A DNA stretch of 64,000 nucleotides from an uncultured Endozoicomonas sp. (lineage in GTDB: Bacteria > Pseudomonadota > Gammaproteobacteria > Pseudomonadales > Endozoicomonadaceae). The position numbers and the translations under genes are program-made. The stretch lies in the NCBI RefSeq assembly GCF_947495845.1, contig NZ_CANMAO010000005.1:62001-126000 (forward strand). Reading direction: 5' to 3'. Positions within the stretch are counted from its first letter, which is position 1. Each line of letters opens with the position of its first letter. This document shows positions 1-8,313 of this stretch, one piece after another. The notes under the pieces were generated by a model. The model searched no databases. It was not told the DNA's origin and saw only the letters and a list, made by a program, of their open reading frames with translations.

Positions 1-77
1 GCTGTTCTGCCTTCCGAGATAATCTGCTCAGGCGATCCTGAGATCGGGAGATCCAGCCCCTGTTTGATTTTGATCAT
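1..77 (-). CDS. nqrA: Na+-translocating NADH:quinone reductase subunit A, N-terminal fragment (partial)
   Basis: The reverse complement of bases 1-77 opens with ATG and reads MIKIKQGLDLPISGSPEQII followed by SEGRTA, which is the characteristic NqrA N-terminus. NqrA is the cytoplasmic subunit of the six-subunit sodium-pumping NADH:quinone reductase. Only about 25 codons are inside the window; the rest, and presumably nqrB-F, lie to the left. A TTAGG ribosome site sits 8 bases before the ATG. The maturation genes nqrM and apbE are about 29 kb away at 28787-30135 rather than directly behind this operon. The identification rests on a short but distinctive peptide. Confidence 0.85.
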   Translation of the reverse strand, partial: MIKIKQGLDLPISGSPEQIISEGRT

Positions 78-720
78 ACCTTTCGCCTAATCAATCAAGT
101 TGAGGTCAGGAGTAACCCGTCTCTCCGGTGTGCTGGAACTGCCATACAGGGTTTTACGACAGGTGTTCTGTGTATTGAGTGTGCTCAATAAGCGCTCAAC
201 CACGAATAGAACTTGCGTCACAAAATCAGAGTAATTCCGGGGGACGTCGTCAGAAGTAGGCTTGAGAAATGGGAGAAGAGTTTACAGGCAATATCAAACC
301 CTGAATTACGACAGGGACTACAGCAGTGCCATCTCTATACCCTTTCTCAAGGCTACTGCTGCGCGGCCATACCGGAAAGCCACTGACCATCCGTACAGAC
401 ATAACAAAACCCGCCACAAAGCAGCAGGTCTCTATTGGCAATCAGATAGACATGCACCGCAATTTAGAACTTATGTTCCTTATCTTTAGTGGAAACATGA
501 TCGGAAATTCCGTATCTGAGCCGTAATTCGCAACATCACCGATGAAATTGGTGGCGCAATTATAAAGAGACTGGAGAGGATATGCCATACTGAGTGACAG
601 GTTATTTCACCTGCAGTACTTATTTACACAGACACTTATATTCTGAGGACATTTTTCGAAAGCCTTGCAACGAAACACGTTTACCACACCGCACACCAAC
701 GTCAAGACATAAACACATTT
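78..720. other. Intergenic region between nqrA and tatD
   Basis: This stretch of about 640 bases has only short open frames in conflicting directions, none with a convincing ribosome site or recognisable protein. It must hold the nqrA promoter. The only distinct structure I see is the perfect inverted repeat at 173-190. I see no clear terminator for tatD. Confidence 0.6.
173..190. promoter_or_regulatory. Inverted repeat, candidate operator upstream of nqrA
   Basis: TATTGAG-TGTG-CTCAATA is a perfect 7-bp inverted repeat with a 4-bp spacer, about 96 bases upstream of the nqrA start. The size suits a dimeric regulator. No T-run follows, so it is not a terminator. The binding protein is unknown. 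Confidence 0.35.
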
Positions 721-1503
721 TTAGACTGCAGTATTGAAGAGGTTAAAGAAATTCTCACTCGTCACTCGCCCTAACTCTCTTTCATCAACACCTTTCAACT
801 CAGCGATATAGCGAGCAACTTCAACAACAAACTTTGGCTCATTAGGCTTCCCACGATGAGGCACTGGCGCGAGATAGGGTGAGTCTGTTTCTATCAAAAG
901 ACGATCCATAGGAAGATATTTCACAACCTCTCTTAGTTCTGACGCATTTCGAAACGTTGCAATACCAGATATGGAAATATAGTAACCCAAGTCCAGCGCA
1001 GCAGTGGCCATTTCAAGACTTTCCGTAAAGCAATGCAAAACGCCAGCACTCTCTCTTGAGCCATGCTCTCGAATAAAGTCGATGGTATCCTCTCTGGCAT
1101 CCCGAGTATGAACAACCACGGGCAGCTTCAGTTCCGACGCCAGTTGTAAGTGATTAATAAACGACTGCCGCTGAATAGCCTGCAAACCTTCGCTGTCGGC
1201 GTAGTAGTAATCAAGCCCGGTCTCACCAATTGCCACCACTTTTTTATGAGTGGCCAGTTTTTTTACTACCTCTATATCGGGTACCAACTCTTTGCAATCC
1301 AGAGGGTGAACCCCCACGGAAGCAAATACATCGTCGTATTGTTCAGCCAAAGCAACCACTGTTGGTGCATTTTCCAGATCAATACCGATACAAAGCATCC
1401 GACTGACACCTGCATCTCTTGCTGCCTGCACAGCAAGATCCAGATCACCGTTGTAAGCAGTGAGATCCAGACGATCAAGGTGACAATGGGAATCGATATA
1501 CAT
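721..1503 (-). CDS. tatD: TatD-family metal-dependent hydrolase (putative DNase)
   Basis: The 260-residue protein has the usual TatD length and fold markers: an N-terminal HCHLD with the metal-binding His6/His8 pair, GETGLDYYY with the bridging Glu, VVHTRDA, HCFTES and the late ETDSPYLAP metal site. TatD/YcfH proteins are divalent-metal TIM-barrel nucleases or hydrolases of the cytoplasm. The gene is the promoter-distal member of the minus-strand run holB-pilZ-tatD, as in Pseudomonas and the E. coli holB-ycfH pair. The ATG at 1503 has only a weak ribosome site. The family call is firm; the substrate is not. Confidence 0.9.
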   Translation of the reverse strand: MYIDSHCHLDRLDLTAYNGDLDLAVQAARDAGVSRMLCIGIDLENAPTVVALAEQYDDVFASVGVHPLDCKELVPDIEVVKKLATHKKVVAIGETGLDYYYADSEGLQAIQRQSFINHLQLASELKLPVVVHTRDAREDTIDFIREHGSRESAGVLHCFTESLEMATAALDLGYYISISGIATFRNASELREVVKYLPMDRLLIETDSPYLAPVPHRGKPNEPKFVVEVARYIAELKGVDERELGRVTSENFFNLFNTAV

Positions 1504-1605
1504 AATGAATCCTAATGAAAAACACGGTCGGTTAGCTGACTAATAAAGGAGAATTGAGCTTTTACCACAATAGATAAAAGCCCAAGGCATGAGAAGGGTC
1601 CGAAA

Positions 1606-1947
1606 TCACATGGTATTGGTAGGACGATCCGAATTCAGAGCACCAGCAATATACGTCTCAATCTTAGTTCTGACGTTATCAGTAGGGTCATTAAACTGAA
1701 TACCCACACCCGCCTGACGGCCACTCTGAGCCCCCGCCGGTGTAATCCACACCACTTTACCCGGCACCGGAATCTTTTCCGCTTCGTCCATCAGAGTCAG
1801 ACGAATAAAAACATCGTCCCCCAATGCATAGCGCTTGGCTGTGGGTACAAACAGACCACCACCGGTGATATATGGCATATACGATTCATAAAGTGATGCC
1901 GTGTCTCTGATGGTCAGCGACATCAACCCCTGCATTCCTTTTCCCAT
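1606..1947 (-). CDS. pilZ: Type IV pilus assembly protein PilZ
   Basis: The 113-residue protein closely resembles Pseudomonas PilZ from end to end: LTIRDTASLYESYMPYI, GGGLFVPT, KIPVPGKVVWITP, GVGIQFND and the C-terminal SDRP. PilZ is a small cytoplasmic beta-barrel protein needed for type IV pilus assembly, where it bridges the PilB ATPase and FimX-type regulators. The arginine c-di-GMP motif (RxxxR) of other PilZ-domain proteins is not visible, as known for this subgroup. The start lies 20 bases after the holB stop, so the two are probably co-transcribed. FimV, also linked to pilus function, is encoded at 58 kb. Confidence 0.92.
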   Translation of the reverse strand: MGKGMQGLMSLTIRDTASLYESYMPYITGGGLFVPTAKRYALGDDVFIRLTLMDEAEKIPVPGKVVWITPAGAQSGRQAGVGIQFNDPTDNVRTKIETYIAGALNSDRPTNTM

Positions 1948-1967
1948 CTCCCCTCTCCTCTTTAACC

Positions 1968-2987
1968 TTAAAGTGCCAATTCCAGATAATCACTGAACAC
2001 GCCCTCCAGCAGCATCTGGCTGTTGAGGTTAGCGCCTTCCTGCAATTGCTGCCGCTGCAGCATAATACGATCTCGAACCTTAACCAGCCTCGGCGCATCT
2101 GCCTTTTTAGCGAGATAACCAATCATCCGATTTACGTCACGATTCCTGACAAGGCTCTCATCGGCCGTCAGCTTCAGTTTTACAGCATCATCCAGCCAAC
2201 TTCCGAGCCAGCCAAGCAATGAAATAAGGTCACCGGCATGCTGCTCTTTGGCCAGTTCCACCGGCGTTAAATTACCACGAAACAGCTCAGGCATAACATT
2301 GATCAGGTGCCCGCGAAGCTCAAGTACATTCTGGTCGAACATATTTCTCGCCAGCACCGGCGAACCACAGGACAACGACAATAGCTGATCAATAGTTTGA
2401 GCATCTGCAATATGATCACTCAGCCACTGTTTTGCCAGAGATAGATCCGGCACTGGAAACATCACCAGCTGGCAGCGGCTGCGAATGGTGGCCAGCATAT
2501 CCCCGGCTCGGGCACTGACCAGAAGAAACAGTGTATTATCGCCCGGCTCCTCAAGGCTTTTTAGCAACGCATTGGCAGCGTTCACATTCATGGCTTCTGC
2601 CGGATTAATAATAATCACCCGTCGCCCACCTTGCTGAGCCGTTTTTCTGGCAAACTCGTTAATACATCGGATCTGGTCAATTTTTATGGGCTTACCAGAA
2701 GACTCTGGTTCAATTACCAAAACATCCGGGTGAGTGCCCGCTTGCAACAGGTCGCAGCTTTTGCAATGTCCACAAGCGTAGCCGCCAGAAGGTGTATGAC
2801 ATAAAACCCGCGACATCAATGCCTGAGAAAAAGCACCTTTGCCCACACCCAAAGCCCCTTTCAATAACAAGGCGTGAGGCAATGCGTCTGATCGCATTCT
2901 GCGCAACAGCGACTTCCACTGACTTTCCTGCCAGGGCAGCGGCTTCTGCGCAAAGTAACTGACGGCTTCTGCTTTATCTTTACTCAA
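1968..2987 (-). CDS. holB: DNA polymerase III subunit delta prime
   Basis: Delta prime is the stator of the sliding-clamp loader. The protein has a Walker-A-like GALGVGKG, a four-Cys zinc module (CHTPSG, CGHCKSC), a Walker-B-like VIIINPAEAMN, ANALLKSLEEP and an SRC arginine finger, at the usual length of about 340 residues. No ATG lies near the N-terminus. Two TTG codons are possible: one at 2993 sits only 3 bases after AAAGG, while the one at 2987 has a 9-base spacing and is preferred. The gene begins just after the tmk stop at 3000 and precedes pilZ, so tmk-holB-pilZ-tatD looks like one transcription unit. Confidence 0.93.
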   Translation of the reverse strand: MSKDKAEAVSYFAQKPLPWQESQWKSLLRRMRSDALPHALLLKGALGVGKGAFSQALMSRVLCHTPSGGYACGHCKSCDLLQAGTHPDVLVIEPESSGKPIKIDQIRCINEFARKTAQQGGRRVIIINPAEAMNVNAANALLKSLEEPGDNTLFLLVSARAGDMLATIRSRCQLVMFPVPDLSLAKQWLSDHIADAQTIDQLLSLSCGSPVLARNMFDQNVLELRGHLINVMPELFRGNLTPVELAKEQHAGDLISLLGWLGSWLDDAVKLKLTADESLVRNRDVNRMIGYLAKKADAPRLVKVRDRIMLQRQQLQEGANLNSQMLLEGVFSDYLELAL

Positions 2988-2999
2988 GACCAATAACCT

Positions 3000-3641
3000 T
3001 TATTCGCGACCAGCCAATCGTACACTTAATGCCCGGATAATCTGTTCACGTACCTGGGCAATGGACTCACCACCATTGATCACAATGTACTGTTCTGGAA
3101 ATCGCCTGGCACGATCCAGGTAAACCTGACGCACCCGATAAAAGAAGTCGATGGCTTCCTGCTCAATACGATCAAGTGATCCACCCTGCTGCTCTGCCCG
3201 CCCTCTGGCGCGAGCCAACCCTACTTCTGGCTCAATATCCAGCAGCAAGGTCATATCCGGACGACGATCGCCTTGTACTAATTGTTCCAATGTCGCTATG
3301 CGTGACGCATCAATACCACGACCACCACCCTGATAGGCATAAGTGGCATCGGTGAAACGATCACACACCACCACTTTGCCACTGGCTAAAGCCGGCTCAA
3401 TATTCTCATTCAGATTTTGACAACGTGCGGCAAACACCATTAACAGCTCTGTGGTATCGCTCACTCGCTCATCGTGCTCCGCCAGCACCAGACTTCTCAA
3501 CTGCTCCGCCAACAGTGTACCGCCCGGTTCGCGGGTTTCAATAAAATCATGCCCCGCCTTGGCCAGCCACTCCAGCACCACACCTTTGGCCGTGGTTTTA
3601 CCAGCGCCTTCGCAGCCTTCTATGGTCAGAAAAAAACCCAT
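3000..3641 (-). CDS. tmk: Thymidylate kinase
   Basis: The 213-residue enzyme phosphorylates dTMP to dTDP. It has the P-loop GCEGAGKTT near residue 9, the [15 protein letters not shown] segment, the [16 protein letters not shown] motif and a LID region ([14 protein letters not shown]). The ATG at 3641 is preceded by a modest AGAGA. It follows mltG by 22 bases and ends almost at the start of holB, the common gammaproteobacterial order pabC-mltG-tmk-holB. Confidence 0.95.
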   Translation of the reverse strand: MGFFLTIEGCEGAGKTTAKGVVLEWLAKAGHDFIETREPGGTLLAEQLRSLVLAEHDERVSDTTELLMVFAARCQNLNENIEPALASGKVVVCDRFTDATYAYQGGGRGIDASRIATLEQLVQGDRRPDMTLLLDIEPEVGLARARGRAEQQGGSLDRIEQEAIDFFYRVRQVYLDRARRFPEQYIVINGGESIAQVREQIIRALSVRLAGRE

Positions 3642-3663
3642 TAAATTCTCTTATACACTCAAT

Positions 3664-4737
3664 TTATTGATCGATGGTAGTGTCTTGCGTTAGCTCTTGC
3701 ACCGAGGAACGGTAATCCTTGCGCCGCTCGGTAATTTGGTACTTTCTAACAGCTCGGTTATGTTCAACCAAAGTGTTCGAGAATTGATGCGTACCGTCTC
3801 CCCGGGCAACAAAATACAATGCACTGCCATCGGATGGATTTAACGCCGCCTGAATCGCTTCACGCCCAACGGTGGCAATAGGCGTCGGTGGTAGTCCATG
3901 AATCACATAGGTATTGTAATCCGTTGCCTCCCGCAGATGACGACGACTTAACCCACCCTGATAACGATCGCCCATACCGTAAATAACGGTAGGATCTGTT
4001 TGCAAACGCATGCCTTTATTAAGACGACGAACAAACACACCCGCAATATCAGGCCGCTCAGAAGGCACACCAGTTTCCTTCTCAATAATGGAGGCCATAA
4101 TCAGCGCTTCATAAGGTGTCTTATAAGGTACCCCTTTGACCCGAGCCTGCCACTCTTCCTGCAATACCGCATTCAATTTTTTATTAGCGCGCTGCAAAAT
4201 AGAAGCGACAGAAGCGCCCGATTCAAAACTGTAAGTATCCGCGTAAAACTGCCCTTCAAGGTGACTGCCTTTCGATGCCCCCTCGATAGAATCTGAAATC
4301 ACAGTAGCCAACTCATTCAACTGAACAGGGTTACTCAGTTTCGGCTGCTGATTTAAGTCAGCGAGCAACTCCTTCAACGTAAAACCTTCCACCAGCGTGA
4401 CATTATAATAATGCACATCGCCCTGCACGAGCATGGTCAACAGCTCACCATTACTGATATCCGGTGCGATCAAGTACTCACCCGCATGAATATCCGTGGC
4501 CACACCACGCACTCGCGCCAACAACTCAAACAACCCCGGATACTTGATCACCCGATCATTAGTCAGGCGTCGCACAATTCGCCCCAGAGAGTCTCCCCGT
4601 TCAACCACAAATTCAGAATCAGCGGTGGACAATACTTTCTGTTGACTGTACCAGCTCATTCCATACCAGCCAGCTCCCGCAGCCATCATGGCCAGCAACA
4701 GAGCAACAGCAGCCAGTAACAATAACTTTTTAAGCAT
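3664..4737 (-). CDS. mltG: Endolytic murein transglycosylase MltG (YceG)
   Basis: The 357-residue protein has one N-terminal membrane anchor (residues 3-25, rich in Leu and Ala), a LysM-like region (VVERGDSLGRIVRRL) and the YceG catalytic domain. The catalytic glutamate is Glu219 in ASIIEKETGVPSE; QTDPTVIYGMG and the late HGLPPTPI are further family marks. MltG cleaves nascent glycan strands on the periplasmic face and is thought to set their length. Its ATG overlaps the end of pabC by 8 bases, showing translational coupling. Confidence 0.94.
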   Translation of the reverse strand: MLKKLLLLAAVALLLAMMAAGAGWYGMSWYSQQKVLSTADSEFVVERGDSLGRIVRRLTNDRVIKYPGLFELLARVRGVATDIHAGEYLIAPDISNGELLTMLVQGDVHYYNVTLVEGFTLKELLADLNQQPKLSNPVQLNELATVISDSIEGASKGSHLEGQFYADTYSFESGASVASILQRANKKLNAVLQEEWQARVKGVPYKTPYEALIMASIIEKETGVPSERPDIAGVFVRRLNKGMRLQTDPTVIYGMGDRYQGGLSRRHLREATDYNTYVIHGLPPTPIATVGREAIQAALNPSDGSALYFVARGDGTHQFSNTLVEHNRAVRKYQITERRKDYRSSVQELTQDTTIDQ

Positions 4738-5563
4738 TCAATTCTTCCTGAACCCGACGACGTATCTCAAGGGTAACCGGCCCCATTTCCCAGTTTATCT
4801 GATTATATTCCACTACCGGCCAGACACCATTCACGCTATTACAAAGAAACAACTCTGCCGCAATGTCCGCCAAACGACTCTCTGCCAGATGCTGCTCCGA
4901 AACCAATAATCCCATTTCATGGGCGATATTCATAATAAGCTGACGACACACGCCTTTTACACCACTAAACGACAAATCTGGTGTAATAAGTTCGCCATCG
5001 TGAGTCACTACAAACAGGTTGCTCATTGTGCCTTCAATGACATGGCCGGAAAAATCACACACCAAACCTTCATCGTAAGCGGTGCCCGACCACTCACTTC
5101 TTGCCATCACCTGCTCAAGACGATTCAAATGTTTTATACCCGCCAGCGCGCTTTGACCAAGCCGGAGCTCGCAAGCAAACAGCTTTGCGCCACAAATGGA
5201 TGGATCTGGATCTCTAATCGGAAGAGGATGAATAGACAAAATTCGCCTTATATCATGACAATCTTCCGGATTATACCCTCTTCCACCGCTGCCACGAGTG
5301 ACCGTCACTTTTAACACACCAGTCTCCACTGATGACGACGCCAGAAAAGCATCCACCTCACGAGTTAACTCAGCCAGATTCAGATTGATAGTTAGACGAC
5401 GGCAACCCTGAACCAAACGCTCCCAGTGTAATCCCGCCAGAGTTGGCAACCCGCCAGATACCCTGATTGTTTCGAAAAGCCCATCGCCATAGGCCAATCC
5501 ACGATCCGATACCGAGAGTTCGGATTGAGGCTGGCCATTAACCCATATCAGCGGAGTACTCAA
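4730..5563 (-). CDS. pabC: Aminodeoxychorismate lyase
   Basis: This PLP enzyme of the class IV aminotransferase fold converts 4-amino-4-deoxychorismate to p-aminobenzoate and pyruvate for folate. Marks are LSVSDRGLAYGDGLFET, the lysine in GIKHLNRLEQV and EGTMSNLF. The open frame could start farther upstream inside fabF, but a TTG at 5563 gives the family-typical N-terminus (STPLIWVNG), has AGGGG 7 bases upstream and lies 4 bases after the fabF stop. I therefore place the start there, giving 277 residues. It overlaps mltG by 8 bases. Confidence 0.93.
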   Translation of the reverse strand: MSTPLIWVNGQPQSELSVSDRGLAYGDGLFETIRVSGGLPTLAGLHWERLVQGCRRLTINLNLAELTREVDAFLASSSVETGVLKVTVTRGSGGRGYNPEDCHDIRRILSIHPLPIRDPDPSICGAKLFACELRLGQSALAGIKHLNRLEQVMARSEWSGTAYDEGLVCDFSGHVIEGTMSNLFVVTHDGELITPDLSFSGVKGVCRQLIMNIAHEMGLLVSEQHLAESRLADIAAELFLCNSVNGVWPVVEYNQINWEMGPVTLEIRRRVQEELNA

Positions 5564-5567
5564 AAGC

Positions 5568-6854
5568 TTACCCCTGATTTTCCAGCTTGGAGAACGCCAA
5601 TGTGACATTGGTTCCGCCGAAGCCGAAAGAGTTAGAAAGTACGTGATTAATCACCATCGGCCTGGCCACATGGGGAACGTAATCCAAATCACACCCTTCT
5701 CCAGGCGTATCGAGATTAATCGTTGGCGGTGCCACTTGATCCATCAATGATTGAATACTGAACACAGCCTCCACAGCACCAGCAGCGCCCAGCAAATGCC
5801 CGGTCATGGACTTTGTTGAACTCACGGCAAGATGATTAGCGTGTGCACCAAAGACAGTGTGAATAGCCCGGGTTTCTGCAACGTCACCGGTGGGCGTTGA
5901 TGTACCGTGAGCATTAATATAATCCACATCTTGCGGTGCCAAACCCGCATCTTCAATAGCGGACTGCATGGCACGAGCTGCACCACGACCATCTTCCGGT
6001 GGCGATGTAATGTGCCAGGCATCGCCACTCATACCAATGCCGCTGAGCTCTGCGTATATTTTTGCGCCACGGGCAACCGCATGTTCGTACTCTTCCAACA
6101 CCAGAATACCCGCACCATCACCCAACACAAATCCATCGCGATCCGCATCCCAGGGGCGACTGGCTTTCTCTGGCGCCTCATTGCGTGCAGACAACGCTCT
6201 GGCGGCAGCAAAACCAGTAATGCCGAGAGCTGAAGACCCCTTTTCTGCGCCGCCAGCCACCATTACATCGGCATCGCCATAAGCGATAATGCGAGCAGCC
6301 ATGGCAATGGCATGACTCCCTGTGGCGCAGGCTGTTGAGGTAGCAAAGTTCGGCCCCTGAAAATTGAACTTCATGGACACCCAACCTGCCGCCATATTGA
6401 TAACCGCCGCTGGAATAAAGAACGGAGATATACGTCGAGAGCCGCTTTTTAGCAACGTTTCATGATTCTGTTCAATCGTGGTAAGACCACCAACCCCCGA
6501 ACCAATCGCAACACCATAACGATGAGCGTCTTCGTCAGGCACTATCAGCCCCGCATCAGAGATGGCTTCTGCCGCTGCAGCAAAACCATACTGAATAAAG
6601 CCATCCATTTTCCGGGCATCTTTTGAATCCATGCACTCTGATGGATCAAAGTCCTTAATGGCACCGCAAATGCGTACACCGAACTTGTCTGCTTCAAGGT
6701 GTGTAATTGGATGGATACCACTAACGCCCTCCAAAAGAGAGGACCAACTGGTTTTCACATTGTTGCCAACCGGAGTTACCGCCCCCATTCCAGTGACAAC
6801 CACTCTTCTGCGCATCCGCTGCTGCGATCTGCCTGTATTCTTTGTATCCGACAA
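5568..6854 (-). CDS. fabF: Beta-ketoacyl-ACP synthase II
   Basis: This condensing enzyme elongates fatty acyl-ACP. The catalytic triad is visible: Cys176 in ATSTACATGS, His316 in NAHGTSTPTGD and His353 in STKSMTGHLLG, with Lys348 nearby. The frame starts with TTG at 6854, 8 bases after a strong TAGGAG, and carries about 13 residues before the usual RRRVVVTGMG start. An ATG at 6815 has no ribosome site, so the TTG is preferred. It is separated from acpP by about 240 bases containing a hairpin terminator, and it couples into pabC. Confidence 0.95.
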   Translation of the reverse strand: MSDTKNTGRSQQRMRRRVVVTGMGAVTPVGNNVKTSWSSLLEGVSGIHPITHLEADKFGVRICGAIKDFDPSECMDSKDARKMDGFIQYGFAAAAEAISDAGLIVPDEDAHRYGVAIGSGVGGLTTIEQNHETLLKSGSRRISPFFIPAAVINMAAGWVSMKFNFQGPNFATSTACATGSHAIAMAARIIAYGDADVMVAGGAEKGSSALGITGFAAARALSARNEAPEKASRPWDADRDGFVLGDGAGILVLEEYEHAVARGAKIYAELSGIGMSGDAWHITSPPEDGRGAARAMQSAIEDAGLAPQDVDYINAHGTSTPTGDVAETRAIHTVFGAHANHLAVSSTKSMTGHLLGAAGAVEAVFSIQSLMDQVAPPTINLDTPGEGCDLDYVPHVARPMVINHVLSNSFGFGGTNVTLAFSKLENQG

Positions 6855-6990
6855 GACGGAAGCTCCTAGTAGCCTGTCGTATAAATGACATGAGGCATTA
6901 TTGTAGCACTGTCATCCATTCTTCTATCAACACAGGCGTTTAAAACAAGAGTAAAAAGCGCCCAAGATGCGTTGCCAAAACCTATATACA

Positions 6991-7025
6991 ACAAAAGCCG
7001 TAGACTGACGTCATACGGCTTTTGT
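6991..7025 (-). terminator. Rho-independent terminator or attenuator between acpP and fabF
   Basis: A perfect 12-bp stem (ACAAAAGCCGTA with its complement) encloses an 11-base loop. On the minus strand the stem ends in TTTTGTTG, so it lies after acpP and before fabF. It may let acpP be transcribed in excess over fabF. Confidence 0.7.
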
Positions 7026-7098
7026 GATTTTACAAAGTCCTGCAAGCCCCTACCTTTCAGAATGAGAATGTCACAAAGTGAAAAGAGGCCAGTCAGAA

Positions 7099-7332
7099 TC
7101 AGGAGTGAGCAACGACGTAGTCAATAGCTTCCTGAACGGTGGTGATCTTCTCAGCTTCTTCATCAGGAATTTCGGTTTCGAATTCCTCTTCCAGAGCCAT
7201 CACCAACTCTACAGTGTCCAGAGAGTCCGCGCCGAGATCCTCTACGAATGACGCACTGTTAGTAACTTCGTCTTCCTTCACGCCAAGCTGTTCGCAAACA
7301 ATCTTCTTAACGCGCTCTTCAATGGTGCTCAT
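7099..7332 (-). CDS. acpP: Acyl carrier protein
   Basis: The 77-residue acidic protein is nearly the textbook AcpP, with the phosphopantetheine-bearing Ser37 in [19 protein letters not shown]. It carries growing acyl chains to FabD, FabF, FabG and PlsX, most of which are encoded next to it. The ATG has AGGAG 10 bases upstream. A good promoter (7388-7415) lies before it and a terminator after it, which suggests independent high expression. Confidence 0.98.
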   Translation of the reverse strand: MSTIEERVKKIVCEQLGVKEDEVTNSASFVEDLGADSLDTVELVMALEEEFETEIPDEEAEKITTVQEAIDYVVAHS

Positions 7333-7387
7333 ACCGTGTTGTGCTCCTGTCGATATTCAGTGCAGCCTGAGGCTACAGGTGAACTAG

Positions 7388-7415
7388 TTTATATGGTCAT
7401 TTATAAGAATTTCAA
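7388..7415 (-). promoter_or_regulatory. Putative sigma-70 promoter of acpP
   Basis: On the minus strand TTGAAA (7410-7415) and TATAAA (7388-7393) are separated by 16 bases, about 56 bases before the acpP start. The match to the -35 and -10 consensus is good. Confidence 0.6.
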
Positions 7416-7534
7416 GCCGGTTATTTGAAAACCGGAGAGAAACCTCGAAAACGGACATCAGTTATAAAAAACAAACAAAATCCATTCCACTTTCACAACA
7501 CTTTTTCAAGTTTCTGAACCGTGGAAACGGGCAA

Positions 7535-8287
7535 TCAGTTCATGTACATGCCGCCATTGACATGCAATGTTTCGCCAGTGATGTAACCCGCAGGCTCACT
7601 CACTAAAAACAGCACGGCCGCTGCAATCTCTTCTGGCTGACCAAGTCTTGCCAGAGGAATCTGCCCCAGCAGAAACTCACGCTGTGCTTCGGGCAACTCA
7701 TTAGTCATATCGGTTTCGATAAAACCGGGGGCAACCGTATTCACCGTCAGGTTTCTGGAACCCACTTCACGGGCCATAGCACGGGTAAAACCTTCAACAC
7801 CGGCTTTCGCTGCAGCATAGTTTGCCTGCCCCTGATTGCCCATAGAGCCAACCACAGAGCTGATATTAACGATACGACCTTCACGCGCCTTGGTCATACC
7901 GCGCATAACGGCTTTACTCATGCGGAAGATAGAGCTGAGATTGGTATTCACCACATCATCCCACTCATCCACTTTCATGCGCATCAGAATATTGTCGCGG
8001 GTGATACCTGCATTGTTGATCAGAATCAACGGCGCACCGTATTGATCAGCCACTGCTTTTACCACCGCCTGACAGGCATCATTAGAGGTGACGTTCAGCG
8101 CCATCCCCTGACCTTGAATACCTTCCGCCTTCAGCGCTTCGGTAATGGCTTCAGCGCCAGAGTCCGTGGTCGCTGTTCCGATCACCGTCGCACCCGCATG
8201 ACCCAGGGCAAAGGCAATCGCCTTGCCGATACCGCGGCTCGCCCCGGTCACCAGAGCAACCTTTCCTTCCAGATGCTTTACTGTCAA
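7535..8287 (-). CDS. fabG: 3-oxoacyl-ACP reductase
   Basis: This NADPH-dependent short-chain dehydrogenase reduces beta-ketoacyl-ACP. It has the TGASRGIG cofactor motif, NNAG, and the Ser144-Tyr157-Lys161 catalytic set in ISSVVGSMGNQGQANYAAAK, numbered from the start chosen here. The frame is open from a TTG at 8302, but GGAG at 8297-8300 points to the TTG at 8287 (9-base spacing), giving MTVKHLEGKVALVTG and 250 residues, the usual FabG length. It follows fabD by about 26 bases. Confidence 0.95.
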   Translation of the reverse strand: MTVKHLEGKVALVTGASRGIGKAIAFALGHAGATVIGTATTDSGAEAITEALKAEGIQGQGMALNVTSNDACQAVVKAVADQYGAPLILINNAGITRDNILMRMKVDEWDDVVNTNLSSIFRMSKAVMRGMTKAREGRIVNISSVVGSMGNQGQANYAAAKAGVEGFTRAMAREVGSRNLTVNTVAPGFIETDMTNELPEAQREFLLGQIPLARLGQPEEIAAAVLFLVSEPAGYITGETLHVNGGMYMN

Positions 8288-8313
8288 AGCTGTTATCTCC
8301 AAACCGGTTTCTA

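Noticed and set aside
262-526. Overlapping short open frames of 60-75 codons on both strands near the left edge
   Set aside because: They lack ribosome sites and recognisable sequence, and overlap one another in several frames.
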